From NCBI GenBank assembly GCA_031769625.1, contig JAUIMM010000887.1, forward strand, positions 1,270,001-1,334,000: a stretch of 64,000 nt of DNA. Reading direction: 5' to 3'. Positions 34,402-46,089 of the stretch are shown piece by piece. Source of the stretch: Taudactylus pleione. Lineage: Eukaryota; Chordata; Amphibia; Anura; Myobatrachidae. The notes beneath the pieces were generated by a model. That model saw only the letters and a list, made by a program, of their open reading frames with translations. It made no database searches and was not told the origin of the DNA. The translations under genes were made by a program, and so were the position numbers. Numbering within the stretch: the first letter of the stretch is position 1; the number at the start of each line of letters is the position of its first letter.

Positions 34402-34829
34402 CCCATATCTGATACGAATAATACATTGTGAATGTCTGGGACTATGGTTTCATGTCTTATTCTTAGGCATAATGTGATTGTCCCGCGTTTTGTGGCTGTA
34501 AGGAATTTTTCTTCACTTGTATAGGGTGCATGTGCTTAGCGATGTAAATCTTGATTGCAACTGAAATGCCTTGTGGCTCCTGGATCCATGTACCAGCAAT
34601 CTTTCTTGCAACTATCTGTGATACTCAAGGCTGACTCAATTTTCTTGTCATGCCTCTTTTGCTGCACTGCATTTGCATCTTTCAGTTTGCATTCAGAAGC
34701 TCCGTGACCCACTTTGTGACACATGAAACATATGTACTTAGGCCTTTTGGGCTTAGCATTTCTTGTCTGTAATGCAGGACTCTCAGTATTTGTTTCAACT
34801 GGTTCCGTGGTGCATTCCTGGAACTGCAA
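34402..34829 (-). pseudogene. gag-pol: Copia gag zinc knuckle and protease
   Basis: Minus strand: CFMCHKVGHGASEC (C-x2-C-x4-H-x4-C knuckle), a basic stretch, WYMDPGATRHFS (protease active site; the usual DSGA/DTGA is DPGA here), then HNVLFVSDM. Frameshift after the protease. Confidence 0.85.
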
Positions 34830-34863
34830 CAGTTTAGCTCTTCCTATCTTTGTTGATCACTTA

Positions 34864-35066
34864 AGTTGTGTACACATGATGCAATTTTTTAAATGATATA
34901 GCCATTTTCGACAGATCGGAATGACATATTGTTTAAAAAGTGGTGTGTCTAGGCACTATAATGATGCTGATGCGTTTTCACGCTGGTCGTAGGTCGTGGT
35001 CTGTGATCTCTTCAACATGCAGATCACGACCAATCTTTCACGATTTGGCACACATCGTTCCGTGTA
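34864..35066. repeat. Foldback fragment with GTACACAT ends
   Basis: TTGTGTACACATGATGC at the left and CACACATCGTTCCGTGTATAGG at the right, with inverted TCGTGATCTG-type segments inside. Related in style to 49544-49885. Confidence 0.45.
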
Positions 35067-36437
35067 TAGGCAGGGTACTGTGGTGCCTGGGCCTATAACC
35101 AGTTGATATGTCCTATTGGTAAAGAACCAAGGAGGTTCACAGTAGGCATCAGCATAATTGTAAATAGAGTTTATGCCACACAGTGATCCTTAATCAGGCT
35201 TGCAGGTTTATTGAGGAATAGTGGTAACAGCTGTAGCAGCAGTAACATACACAGCTGTGGTGGTGATATCAGCAGTAATAGCGGTAATAGGTAATAACAC
35301 CCTGAAGGAGCTAAGTGCCGCATGTACATGCGGCACTGCAGCACTCAACACAGAAAATATGGCATGACAGCGCATACGCAGCAATACACCCAGAAGCCAT
35401 CTTGGTAAAGGTGCCTGGCTGGCTTCACTATAAGGAGATAGGAGACAACGCCCTTCTCTCCAACATATTTGTCTTAATAAAAAAAAGTCCCAAAGACTGG
35501 TTAGTTCAAAGACATATAATCTACCAAAATTCCCAATAAGAAAAATTGGACACATTAGGTAAGAACCCCTATCCAGGCTTCCAAAACTATGGGCTGTCCA
35601 AGGAAATCAGGTCTGTTTGTGTGTATAAAAAGGTACTACTATTGAAAGGTTACAGTAATTGTTCATAACATGAAGTACAGTATTTGGGAAATAAATGGTA
35701 TTCTAAAAAACCATAAACTGATGCAGGAAAAACAACAGGGCAGGGAAGTGCTGCATAAGCAGGACTGGTCATTTTGAAACATACGGATGTGGAAAATGTT
35801 ACTCTTTAGTCATCTACTCTTTTAAACAGAAGTCATCGGAAAAATACAGGCTCATTTCCCAGGATCTGGCGCATACTATATTTTCTACATCTTACTTTTC
35901 TTTGTGTGTTTATGGCAACTTTTCTATGTTTGTTTTCATCTTTTTTAAGATTTCACTATTTTTCATATGAGGTACAGTAATATTTACAAAAACATGTCAT
36001 ATGTTTTAAAAAAAAAGTGTAATTTATTACTGACTTTAAATAAAGAGTACAAATTAGTAAAATTTGCAAGACCCATATAAACCAGTGATCCTACAAAAAG
36101 GTTCTCGTCACTTAGATAAGATTGTGTGTATGTCTGGAAACTCCAGAGGCTGAGGTGGATTAAGGCTTTGGGGGCCTGCGGTATTTAAGATTGGGAAGGT
36201 CCTAGAGGGCAACATTTGGTTACAGTCATCAAGTCCTCGTGTGCTTGCCTTGGGCACACACACAAAAAGGGGGCAGGGCCACACATCACATCGCCATTAC
36301 ATTTCACACAGGGGACGTACACTTCACTTCCCAAGATGCTGGGCTGCTCTCCTACCTTTTCTCCAGCCCACAGGACTGTCCCACCAAATTGTGAAGGTTA
36401 GGGGTATGCATAAATTCATTGTCACACACATATACAG
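35067..36437. other. Mostly unrecognised noncoding sequence
   Basis: AGTGCCGCATGTACATGCGGCACT-type palindrome at 35310-35335 lies in a GTAATAG-rich repeat. 36140-36200 (GATTAAGGCTTTGGGGGCC) looks like a hAT remnant. The rest is AT-rich. Confidence 0.35.
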
Positions 36438-36440
36438 TTA

Positions 36441-37284
36441 GGGCCATATTCAATTAGCCTGCGAAAACAAGTTATCGGCGATAATTTATCACCGATGGCG
36501 TCATTTTCGTCTGTTTCACATATCCCCATATTCAATTACAAAGACTTTTCGCAGGTGCGAAAAGTCTTTGTAAAAAAAGGGGATACATTTTCACCACTGT
36601 TTAGGTGGCGAAAAAAGTGGGGTTTAGGGGTGCTGAATAAAAAAAATAGCCTGCAGTCTTTGGAATGTCCCCTCAATGTAATGTGCGTCAAAAAATGTTT
36701 ACAAAAAGTCTTAGTACACCCCAAAAAAAGATACTTTCTTTTTGGGGGCGAAAAAAAAATATTGGGGGACAAACTTTAAAACTAGCTAAATTGACTCAGG
36801 GGGGCTCCCCAAGTATGCGGCAGGTGTTTTCTAGAATGCAGGTGGTAGCGGCAGGTGGATTTTTGGAGAATTTTAAGAAATTACTTTAGGGACTTAAAAA
36901 TATGCTTGCACTCATTTTCATGTACCCCAAATTTGATGGGACTAGGTATGTAAAAAAAAACCCTAAGTGCTATTCTTCACCACTAAAGCCGCATTTATGC
37001 ATCTGCCGCCGCTATTTAAAAACCCCGACTACCTTCAGCAGGCCAAATTGGGGTTACCCATAGAGATCCCCATGTCAGGACATCTTTTAGGGGCTTACAG
37101 CATGATTTCTCCAAAAACTGACAGGACTTTTCGATACTTACCTTTCCGTTGGGTCCCTTTTTCGCCGGATCCTAATTGAATATGGGGATAAGCGGACACG
37201 CGCCCGATACTTTATCCTTGAAAAAACGGCGATGATGGTGAAAAGTCCGACCTCTGACTTTTCGTCTCAAATTGAACATGGCCC
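36441..37284. mobile_element. Harbinger-like hairpin-chain MITE, duplication TTA
   Basis: Termini GGGCCATATTCAATT and AATTGAACATGGCCC; TTA at 36438-36440 and 37285-37287. Internal stems include GACTTTTCGCAGGTGCGAAAAG. 844 bp. All reading frames inside are by-products. Confidence 0.85.
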
Positions 37285-37294
37285 TTAATACATA

Positions 37295-37639
37295 GGGCAC
37301 GATTCTATTCAGCGCGATGTAAATAGCCCCGGGAGTGAGCTCCCGGAGCTATTCAATACACCACGCTGACAAGTCCGACTAATTATTTCTTCTCTCATCC
37401 CTCCGGGGATGAGAGAAGAAATTCGACAAAAGTCCCGTCGCGAGGCTGTTTTCTGCCCTTAGCGCCGGGAAAACAGCCTCGCGCCGGGAAGTTAGGTCGG
37501 GGAATGCCCGTTATCGCGCCTAAACACCCTGTTTAAGGCGCAATAACGAGCCTTCCCCGACCTAACATCGCGATGAATTGAATAGCTCCGGGAGCTATCG
37601 CCCGGCGCAATTTACATCGCGCTGGATTGAATCGTGCCC
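37295..37639. mobile_element. Harbinger-like hairpin-chain MITE, duplication ATA
   Basis: Termini GGGCACGATTCTATTCAGCG and its near-inverse ending ATTGAATCGTGCCC; ATA on both sides (37292-37294, 37640-37642). Serial stems: CCGGGAGTGAGCTCCCGG, TTTCTTCTCTCATCC..GGATGAGAGAAGAAA, GCGAGGCTGTTTTC..GAAAACAGCCTCGC, GGTCGGGGAATG/TTCCCCGACC around CGTTATCGCGCC. Only 10 bp from the previous element. Confidence 0.9.
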
Positions 37640-37659
37640 ATAGTGTTGAACACATAGCC

Positions 37660-37817
37660 ACACATAATCATATATATATACAGTAGTCACACATACACAT
37701 ATACATACATACTGTTGTACACATAGCCACACATATGCACATAGTAACACACATACACACTTACATAGATACTATTGTACACATACATACACACATATAT
37801 ATACTATATATATATAT
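37660..37817. repeat. CACATA and TA microsatellite
   Basis: Irregular ACACATACACATA and ATATATAT runs directly left of the Tc1 element. Confidence 0.8.
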
Positions 37818-39412
37818 AGTACCAGTCAAAAGTTTGGACACACCTTCTCATTCAATGGCTTTTGTGCATTTAAATTATTTTCAACATAGTAGATTAATAC
37901 TGAAGACATCAAAACTATGAAAGAACACATGGAATTATGTTGTAAACAAAAAAGTGTTAAACAAATCAAAATATGTTTTATATTTTAGATTCCTCAAAGT
38001 AGCCCCCTTTTGCATTGATGACAGCTTTGCACACTCTTGGCATTCTCTCAATCACCTTCATGAGGTAGTCTCCTGGAATGGTTTTCCAATAGTCTTGAAT
38101 GAGTTCCCAGAGGTGCTGAGCACTTGTTGGCTGCTTTTCCTTCACTCTGCGGTCCAACTCATCCCACACCAGCTCAATTGGGTTTAGGTCGGGTGATTGT
38201 GGAGGCCAGGTCATCTGACGCAGCACTCCATCACTTTCCTTCTTGTTCAAGTAGCCCTTGGGGTCATTGTCTTGTTGCAAAACAAATGAGGGTCTCAGTA
38301 AGCGCAAACCAGATGGGATGGCATGGCGTGCAGAATGCTGTGGTAGCCATGCTGGTCAAGTGTGCCTTGAATTTTGAATAAATCACCAACAGTATCACCA
38401 GCAAAGCACCCCCACACCATCACACCTCCTCCTCCATGCTTCACAGTGGGAACCACACATGCAGAAACCATCCGCTCACCTTCTCTGCATCTCACAAAGA
38501 CATGGCGGTTGGAACCAAAATTCTCAAATTTGGACTCATCAGACCAAAGTACAGATTTCCACTGGTCTAATGTCCATTCCTTGTGTTTCTTGGCCCAAAC
38601 AATTCTCTTCTTCTTCTTGTTCATCCTCAGTAGTGGCTTCTTCGCAGCAATACAACCATGAAGACCTGATTCACGCAGCCTCCTCTGAACAGTTGATGTT
38701 GAGATTTGTCTGCTACTTGAACTCTGTGAAGACTTTATGTGGTCTCTAATCTGAGGTGCTGTTAAACAGCGGTTTCTGAGGCTGGTAACTCTAATGAACT
38801 TATCCTCTGCAGCAGAGGTAACTCTTGGTCTTTGTTTCCTGGGGCGGTCCTCATGAGAGCCAGTTTCATCATAGCGTTTAATGGTTTTTGCAACTGCACT
38901 TGAGAATACATTCAAAGTTCTTGAAATTGTCCGTATCGACTGACCTTCATGTCTTAAAGTAATTTTGACTGTCGTTTCTCTTTACTGAGTTGAGTGGTTG
39001 GTGCCATAAAATGGATTACAACAGTTGTCAAATAGTAGTATCCACTATGTACTAACCCTACCTCCGCACAACACAACTGATGGTCTCAAACACATTAAGA
39101 AGGCAAGTCATTCCACAGATTTATTCTTGACAAGGCACACCTGTTAATTCAAAACCATTCCAGGAGACTACCTCGTGAAGCTGATTGAGAGAATGCCAAG
39201 AGTGTGCAAAGCTGTCATCAAAGGGGGCTACTTTGAGGAATCTTAAATATAAAACATATTTTGATTTGTTTAACACTTTTTTGTTTACAACATAATTCCA
39301 TAAGTGTTCTTTCATAGTTTTGATGTCTTCATTATTAAACTACTATGTTGAAAATAATTAAAATTAACAAAAACCATTGAATGAGAAGGTGTGTCCAAAC
39401 TTTTGACTGGTA

Positions 39413-39415
<3 letters not shown>
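37818..39415 (-). mobile_element. Tc1 transposon, inactive
   Basis: Termini AGTACCAGTCAAAAGTTTGG and CCAAACTTTTGACTGGTACT with TA on the outside. The inverted repeats are about 250 bp and reach into the transposase 3' coding end. It landed in a TA microsatellite, which still flanks it on the right. Confidence 0.95.
37979..39007 (-). pseudogene. Tc1 transposase pseudogene (DDE type)
   Basis: Begins MAPTTQLSKEKRQ at 39007, with stops near residues 16-30. The main body at 38295-38915 has the paired helix-turn-helix region (KTIKRYDETGSHEDRPR, STVQRRLRESGLHG), then SDESKF with the first catalytic Asp. A frameshift near 38300 leads to QQDNDPK (second Asp), followed by a deletion of about seven residues, then SPDLNPIELVWDELD (third acidic residue region) and the C-terminus YFEESKI. 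It would cut and paste the element at TA sites; it cannot now. Very similar in style to abundant fish and frog Tc1 copies. Confidence 0.95.
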
Positions 39416-39466
<51 letters not shown>

Positions 39467-39482
39467 TGTATATATATATATA
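39416..39482. repeat. (TA)n microsatellite
   Basis: Nearly pure TA for about 65 bp, one CTG interruption, directly right of the Tc1 end. Confidence 0.95.
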
Positions 39483-39489
39483 ATGGCAC

Positions 39490-40160
39490 ACACATACAAG
39501 TGTCAAATTAGTGGCCTAAGATTAATTAACCCTTACAAAACTACAGCTACTTATTCAAAATCATTTGGAAAAAAAGGTACTTATGACCTCTTTGCCAGCC
39601 TATTTCATGCCAAAAACCTAGTTGAGACAGTCAAAATGCAAGTGGGCCATATGTAAGTTACCACCCTCTGTTGGTTCCAAGTGTCACATTTGTGGCACAA
39701 AGCTATTTAATCCTTGAAAAGCTACAGCTGCTCATTCAAATCAATAAAAAAATTACCTGTGACCACTTTGCCACCCAATTTCATGTCCAAAACCTTGATG
39801 GGTAAGGCAAAATCCAGGATCATATGTAAGTGACCACCCTCAGTTGGTTCCAAATGTCAAATCTGTGGCCCAAGACTAATCCAACCCTTGCAAAACTACA
39901 GCTACATATTCAAAATGATAAAATATGTTGCCGGTGCCCACTTTGCCAGCCAATTTCATACCCAAAACCTTGTTGGGCCAAGCAAATTGCAAGTGGGTCA
40001 TATGTTAGTGACCACCCTCTGTTGGTTGCAAGTGTCAAATTTGTGGCCCAATGCTATTTAACTCTTAAAAAAACTACAGCTACTTATTGAAATCAATAAA
40101 ATTAGTACATGTTCCCACTTTGCCACCCTATTTCATGCCCAATTGCTTGAGCCAGGAAAA
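39490..40160 (+). repeat. Satellite-like array, about 176-bp unit
   Basis: ACCACCCTCTGTTGGTTCCA recurs near 39661, 39834 and 40013; each is followed by AAACTACAGCTAC and CACTTTGCCACCC. About four units. A diverged piece at 41170-41240 suggests the array once continued past the 40300-41168 sequence. Confidence 0.85.
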
Positions 40161-40299
40161 CGGCAGCAGACTGTCAATCACTGACAGTGCAGTGACATGT
40201 GCAGAATGGGTCTGGCGCACTGCTGAATCAGGCACTGTGTTTGTTATTGTTCCTTCTTGCAAGAGGACTCTCATTTACTAGCTTCCACGCTGCTCCGGC

Positions 40300-40915
40300 T
40301 CACCAATCCACATTCTCGGCTTTCCAGCCACACCACCAGCTAGCAAGCTGCATCGCCTCTCTAGCCACATCACCGGCTCTGAGGCGGCACCACCGGCTCT
40401 CAAGCCACACCACCGACTCTCAAAGCCGCATCATGTGCTCACAAGGCCGCACCACTGGCTCTCAAGCCACACCACTGGCTCTCAAGCCGCACCACTGACT
40501 CTCAAGAAGCACCACCGGCTCTCAAGCAGCATCACCTGCTCACAAGGCTGCATAATCGGCTCTCAAGCTGCACCACCGGCTCGCAAGCCGCATCGGCTCT
40601 CAAGATGCTTCACATGCTCATAAGTCCACATCATTGGCTATCAAGCCACACCACCGGCTCGCAAGCCGCATCACCTGCTCACAAGGCCGCATTATTGGCT
40701 CTCAAGCCACACCACCGGCTCTCAAGTCACACCACCAGCTCTCAAGCTGCACCACCGGCTCTCAAGCCGCACCGGCTCTCAAAACCACATCACCTGCTCA
40801 CCAAGCAGCTCCACTTGTTCTCAAGCCACACCACTGGCCCACAAGCCATGCCATAGGCTCTCAAAGCCACACCACAGGCTCTCAAAGCCGCACGACTGTC
40901 TCTTTTGCCACACCA
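40300..40915 (+). repeat. Tandem array, about 20-bp unit
   Basis: GGCTCTCAAGCCACACCACC and variants (GCCGCATCACCTGCTCACAAG) recur about thirty times with 18-22 bp spacing. It sits inside an LTR-like piece that ends near CCGTAACA at 41177. Confidence 0.9.
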
Positions 40916-43314
40916 TGAACATACCAGTTGCGACCAAATCTCCGGCTGTATTAGTCACACTATTTCCCATCAAGCACCTACTCTCTCACATGAAACTCTG
41001 GTCTTCCTAGGTATCTCTGTAAACCAATACTACTCAGCGTTTAAGTCCAGGCCGCCACCTAAGTATCGGTGAACGTCATCAGTTCTAAGGTAACAACGGG
41101 TGGTTGTTATTGGTGGGTCTCCTCTTTAGCTTGAGTCCTAGGGGGTTTACACAGTGTGGCCTAGGAAACCGTAACATTGTGCCCACTTTACCATCCTATT
41201 TTATTTTAAAACTTGTTGGGTCAGGCAAAATACAATTGAAATTTGGGTAAAGGAGATGTTTTTTCTTTATACAATGTTAACTTAGTGCTCCAGCTTGATT
41301 TAATTGTTTTAATAGAACATGGTCTTAAGAAGCTGGAGCATGAATAGGGAGTGAATAATAAGCTACAGCAGGAATAAGAAGCTAACTTCTGCCTCATACT
41401 TTATACTGTGTATAATAACCTCAATTAACATATTATTTATATAATGTGGTGTCCGTAAAACCATGCACTACAATACCCTAGTCTAAACTGTTTCTCAGAT
41501 TTCCTGTTCTACAGTAGTTCAAGCTTCAGTATTTTGTTATTTTTAAACAACCATTTAGAAATGATAGTAGTGTGGAGGCCTGCCTGTATATTTTAATCAT
41601 AGGAATACAATTAGCAAAGGATTTTAAAGTGGAAAATGTTATGCCCATGGTGTCTTTTATCCCAATTTTTGCTCAAGAATGCACAATATCTAGAACGGTT
41701 TTGTATGCTGCACCAGCAATATTGGATATAATGTGAATGGTTTTGGTGAATTACAGTATTGCTGTGAAAAGACTGAGTTAATAATATAGCAGAGGGAGAA
41801 TTTTGAAACAGTCTTTCTTTGTATGATTTTTTTCTTCAGAAACAAGGAGGGTCTGTATGATGCTTGCAGTAGGATTAATAGTAACAGCCAGGTAACTCTC
41901 CAGGAAAGATCTCTCACAAATATTGAAATATCACATGTCTACAAGAAATATGCAAATCTGGTGCTCGGTATTTGTGAGGGGCACTGCAACCCCTGGTGCA
42001 AAATTTTGGATGAAACAGGTAACCATCTTATATTTGCCTGTCACTAACACCATTACCTACATGAGCGTTTGCAAACTGTCTATTCAGTCCAACATAAACT
42101 TACTGTTTTGTATATAAATTATATGTTTGGATAGCAATGGCATATATTACAGTGGACAATAGATACAACAAAGACAGAAGCATTGTATACACATATACAG
42201 TATTTCTACATGATTTTATACTAGTCATGCATGTCAGGTATCCCAATGCATTTTCTTTATCTATTGACTGACTATCACCATTAACCCAGTTGTGCACTGA
42301 TCTGGCCTCATTGTTATTTATTTATTTATTCATTTTTAATTTACATCTAATATGTTTCTGTATTAACATCTCTTTGCTCATCTCCTTAAAACCAACAAGT
42401 CATATTAACTATAATTAGTATCTTATTAATTAATGTTTGTGGTCTGGCCCTGAAAACTAACATCCAATATCACAGCAATTTGTATTGTTTCTTTTCGAGG
42501 CCATTCACGAAGAGGCTCCCACCAGGACACTGACTCTAATAGCAGCCCATCCTGGCATAGGGTGAGATATAAAGTGATCGCTAACACTATCTCTTATTCT
42601 GGGTTCAGACCCCAGATGCGACCACTCCAGACTGGGCTTTTCCTGACATGCTTGCAACTGATGCGACCAGTAAGAAACAGTAAGGTAATCTTCCAGGAGC
42701 CGTCAATCTCAGGGGGACATCCTGGCACCCTGCACCATGGACGCCCGACTCCCAGTGTATGCAGCCCAGCGGCACCACCCCCCGCGCGCTTGGCGGCTGA
42801 AGAGAGGAGCAGCCACCAGTCAATTCAGCGCTGCCTCATTGTATAGACCCAGCGGCTGCAAAAAAGAGCAACCACCAGGTCAGTGAAGCTAGCGCTGCCC
42901 CCAGTCTGCATGAATACCTAGTAGCGGCGGTCAGTCATGGAAATGTTGACATGCATTTCACATAATTTATTTAACATTTTACTTTATATAAAATCGTATA
43001 TATATATATATATATATATACATATATAAAAAATATAGAAGTTGTTTTTTACTTATTTCAATCATAAAACAATGACAATTTCTGAGCGTTTTTTGGAAAA
43101 AATATTAACCAGTTAGTTAACCTTTGGATACCACAAAAATAGATTTTATATGCATACTGAATAATATTTATAGATAACCAGTGATAATTTTTGTATTTAA
43201 CTTTTAGTCAATTAGTAATGCTATTATGAATTTAGATCTAAAAAATAATAACCCAATTAATTGTAAAAATGAATTTGTGTAGTTGGGTCAAATCTTACCC
43301 CGTTTTGGGATGCT
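40916..43314. other. Noncoding; nothing certain
   Basis: (TA)n at about 42999-43022. A weak exon-like signal at 41840-41891 (acceptor TTTTTTTCTTCAG, donor CAG/GTAACT) is noted separately. 42600-42930 is GC-richer and unrecognised. Confidence 0.35.
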
Positions 43315-43797
43315 GTGTCATGGCTTGCATCGGTGCGAATATTATTTCTTTCTCCAGGTTTTTCAGTTAGCGCAGCATGTAAAAGGAGGGGTTACTTCCT
43401 TTGTTTTGCAGCCTGCACCACATGCAACCGAAGCACTAGAAGATGGCCTTTCGTGATTTTCATGAATTGCATTGACATTCCAGCAATAAATGCTTATATT
43501 TTATATTGCATCAAGAATCTCAATTATCAACAGAAGAGAACATGCTCAAGACGATTATTCCTGAAAGAACTGGGTCTTCAACTGATACGTCCTCTGGTGC
43601 AGCGACGTGTAGAGAGAGGATTCACAGGAGTCCAGAAAAGTATTCAGCTTGCTATAAAAACTGTCATCAATGTCGAAGAATTCAGTAAAGTATTTCAACA
43701 CAGACAAGATGTGAAATGAGGACGTTGTAAATTGCGCCCGAGGGAGAACGACAGAAAATATTCCGACAGATGTGAGGAATGAGACTTCTTTTTCTGT
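43315..43797 (+). pseudogene. piggyBac-type transposase, C-terminal relic
   Basis: RRWPFVIFMNCIDIPAINAY followed by RRLFLKELGLQLI are characteristic of the DDE_Tnp_1_7 (piggyBac) C-terminal half. After a stop at 43717 the same frame continues RCKL, RENDRKYSDRCEE and FFFCKDC, the cysteine-rich zinc domain at the end of piggyBac transposases, with one Cys changed to Arg and another turned into a stop (TGT to TGA). The N-terminal half with the catalytic aspartates was not found upstream. Fossil. Confidence 0.8.
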
Positions 43798-44497
43798 AAG
43801 GACTGCAATGAGTGAATTTAGTGCATTGTCAACCACACTCACTTACAAACTATTACAAGTAAATTTTCATTTAATTGTCTGTGCAATGTATGAATTGTAT
43901 TTCATTGTCATAAAATTGTTTTAATTAGATTACTGATGTTGCGTATTATTGAATATAGTAGATATGAGACTGTCTCACTATACATTTTAAATGCAGAATA
44001 ACTCATTTTAACCTGGGGGCCCATTTCGGGCTTAAGTACACAAGAAAATATTTTGGGCATCCGAAGGTTAATGCATATTCATTGCTCGGGCGCACTTGAG
44101 CATGTGTAGGTTATCTTATATAGGAGTCAAGCTCCCAAAAGATAAGATTTTCTGAGGTTGGCAGACTTTTTCACAATCCAAAAAGAAAGCTATATGAACT
44201 GCTTTTGCAATCGTAAAGAGAGTGACCCTCTCAATGGCATATCTATAATGGGTTCCGAGTGCACCAAGCCTGCGCTACCAGAGAGGAAGGGACCCACATG
44301 GAGGCTGCACTTGTCTCTTAAAGACAGACTTGTCTCTTAAACCACCGCAGGTGTGTGCAGTAAGCCATCAGTTTTATTATAGTTACTGAATCTTTAAGCA
44401 ATGTTTATATAGGCATTTCTTTTGTAAATGGCAGTTATCACCATAGGTTTTTCAATCAGATATCCTCCACCTGATGCAGCATATATGGCTTACAAAG
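43798..44497. other. Noncoding, nothing recognised
   Basis: No repeat structure or domain-bearing frame seen. Confidence 0.35.
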
Positions 44498-44700
44498 GGA
44501 ATCGGTATGAAATACCGATGGACGGGATGCCGGCTGTCAGTACACTGACAGCGGCACCCAGATGGTTAATATACCGACAGGGGAACAGTGAGTAATGTTC
44601 CCCTGTCCTATTTACCCCCTAACCCTCCTTTCCTGCATCCTCATACTAATCCTCCCTACCCCGCACCCTAACCCTAACCCTCCCGGTAAGTGCCTAAACG
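44498..44700. mobile_element. Fragment of the TTAGGG-like MITE family
   Basis: GGGAATCGGTATGAAATACCG start, inverted GGCTGTCAGTACACTGACAGC, then CCCTAACCCTAACCC. Same family as 16804-17317 in opposite orientation; right end missing. Confidence 0.6.
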
Positions 44701-45780
44701 GCCAAACATACATTGCTAAAGTATCTGGATCAGGTTGCAGGTTTTTATTTTATGCCAAGACCCCTGGATGCTACGGAGACCAGCGCGAGGATGTAGGTGA
44801 GTATAAGATCTTTTTTCAGGTACTACAAACGTGTTCTACGGGACAAGTGGATGTGACCAGCTGGCACAGGTAAGTATGTGTGAGTGAGGTAGGTAGTGGT
44901 GTAATAAACTTTAGACGGTGTGTGTGCACTGTGTTTTTTAACTATTTATTTTACATTGGAGGCACGGGTGCTGGCCGCCTGCTGCCACTTGTAGTTCCAC
45001 AAGTGCCAAAGGGCAGGCATGCTGACACCTGTAGTTCCACTGTAAAATACAATAGTTTTGAACTATTTCAAACATTTTTATCCCCGTACCCACCGTTCCA
45101 CGGGTGTGGGGAAGAGCCCCAGGATTCAACCTAAGCCTGGGGTTTAAGGAGAGGAGGGACCCCTTTTTTGGGGTGTCCCCACCCCCAGCTTGGGCTGAGT
45201 ATCTTTGGGTGTTAATGTTTGGGCCCTGGAGACCCGGTGATAGGGTCTCCTGGCTGTGGCATTACACCCCGGTTGGTTTGGGTCCAGTGCTGGTTTTAAA
45301 TATAGGGGGACCCCTATGCATTTTTTCCCCCCTATATTTAAAACCAGAACTGGCCCCGCAGCCAGGTGCTTGTTTCTAAATTACGGGGGGACCCTAGAAA
45401 TTTTTTTTTCCCGTAATTTTAGGAACCAGGACTGGCTGACCAGTCCGAAGCTGGTTATGCTTTTGGGGGGAACCCTACATAATTTTTTTTTTAAAGGTAT
45501 AGCACACAAGCAGCCTTCAAATATCTCACTGACATGTGCAGGCTGCTTGTTCGGGAGAGTTAGGCAGACAGAAGACACTGCAATCTCAGGTGAGTAATCT
45601 CCTTCAAAACTTGCTACTTGGAGGAGATATGTCGATCTGCGTCACCATAGGCCAACTCACTCTCAGCTAAACTCACTTCTTAGTAAATTTGAGAGTTTCA
45701 ACGATGCTAATCAAGTTGAAAAAAAAAAACTTGATCGGACTCAATTCTTAGTATATTTACCCCTAATGGTTAATACATTT
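44701..45780. repeat. Foldback-rich repeat ending TTTACCCCT
   Basis: CTGGTTTTAAATATAGGGGG and its inverse form a hairpin at about 45289-45348. TTAGTATATTTACCCCT at 45753-45768 is the right end of the family whose left end GGGGTACATTTACTAA is at 25081. Left end here not identified. Confidence 0.5.
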
Positions 45781-46089
45781 TAAAAAAAGAAATGAAATTC
45801 CATAGACAAAAAACCTTCCGGTTTCACATGTCCCATTAAGGCATTTTAGACATGATCTGATATTTCACAAAACCTACTGAATTTGTGACACTGAAACTTA
45901 AAAAAGAAATGAAATTCCAATCATTAAGGCTGACGCCTTAATGGACATGTTCCTTACAGATATGGTATGCCATCACACCCTGTGTTTAACTGCAGATTCA
46001 GCACTGTCTCATAGTGAGATTGCTGTAACTCACAAAATGGTGGAGCTGCTAATTCACAGAATTGTGTGCTCATTGGAATACACACATGC

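Larger units (their letters stand above)
30316..34829 (-). mobile_element. Degenerate Copia (Ty1/copia) retrotransposon with nested insertions
   Basis: Read on the minus strand from 34829 down: gag zinc knuckle and protease, a GAG-pre-integrase domain, integrase core, RVT_2-type reverse transcriptase, RNase H. Integrase before RT is the defining order of Copia. Later insertions at 33311-34401, 32665-32976, 30907-31145 and 30449-30831 split it. Removing each insertion restores the reading on both sides. Many stops and frameshifts; dead. Confidence 0.9.

Noticed and set aside
40199..40918. CRISPR-like array or coding sequence
   Set aside because: The 20-bp units are contiguous with no unique spacers, and the genome is eukaryotic. 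Frames are periodic by-products.
41840..41891. Plus-strand mini-exon (NKEGLYDACSRINSNSQ)
   Set aside because: Good acceptor and fair donor, but isolated: no neighbouring in-phase exon, and the frame is open without needing splicing. Too weak to annotate.
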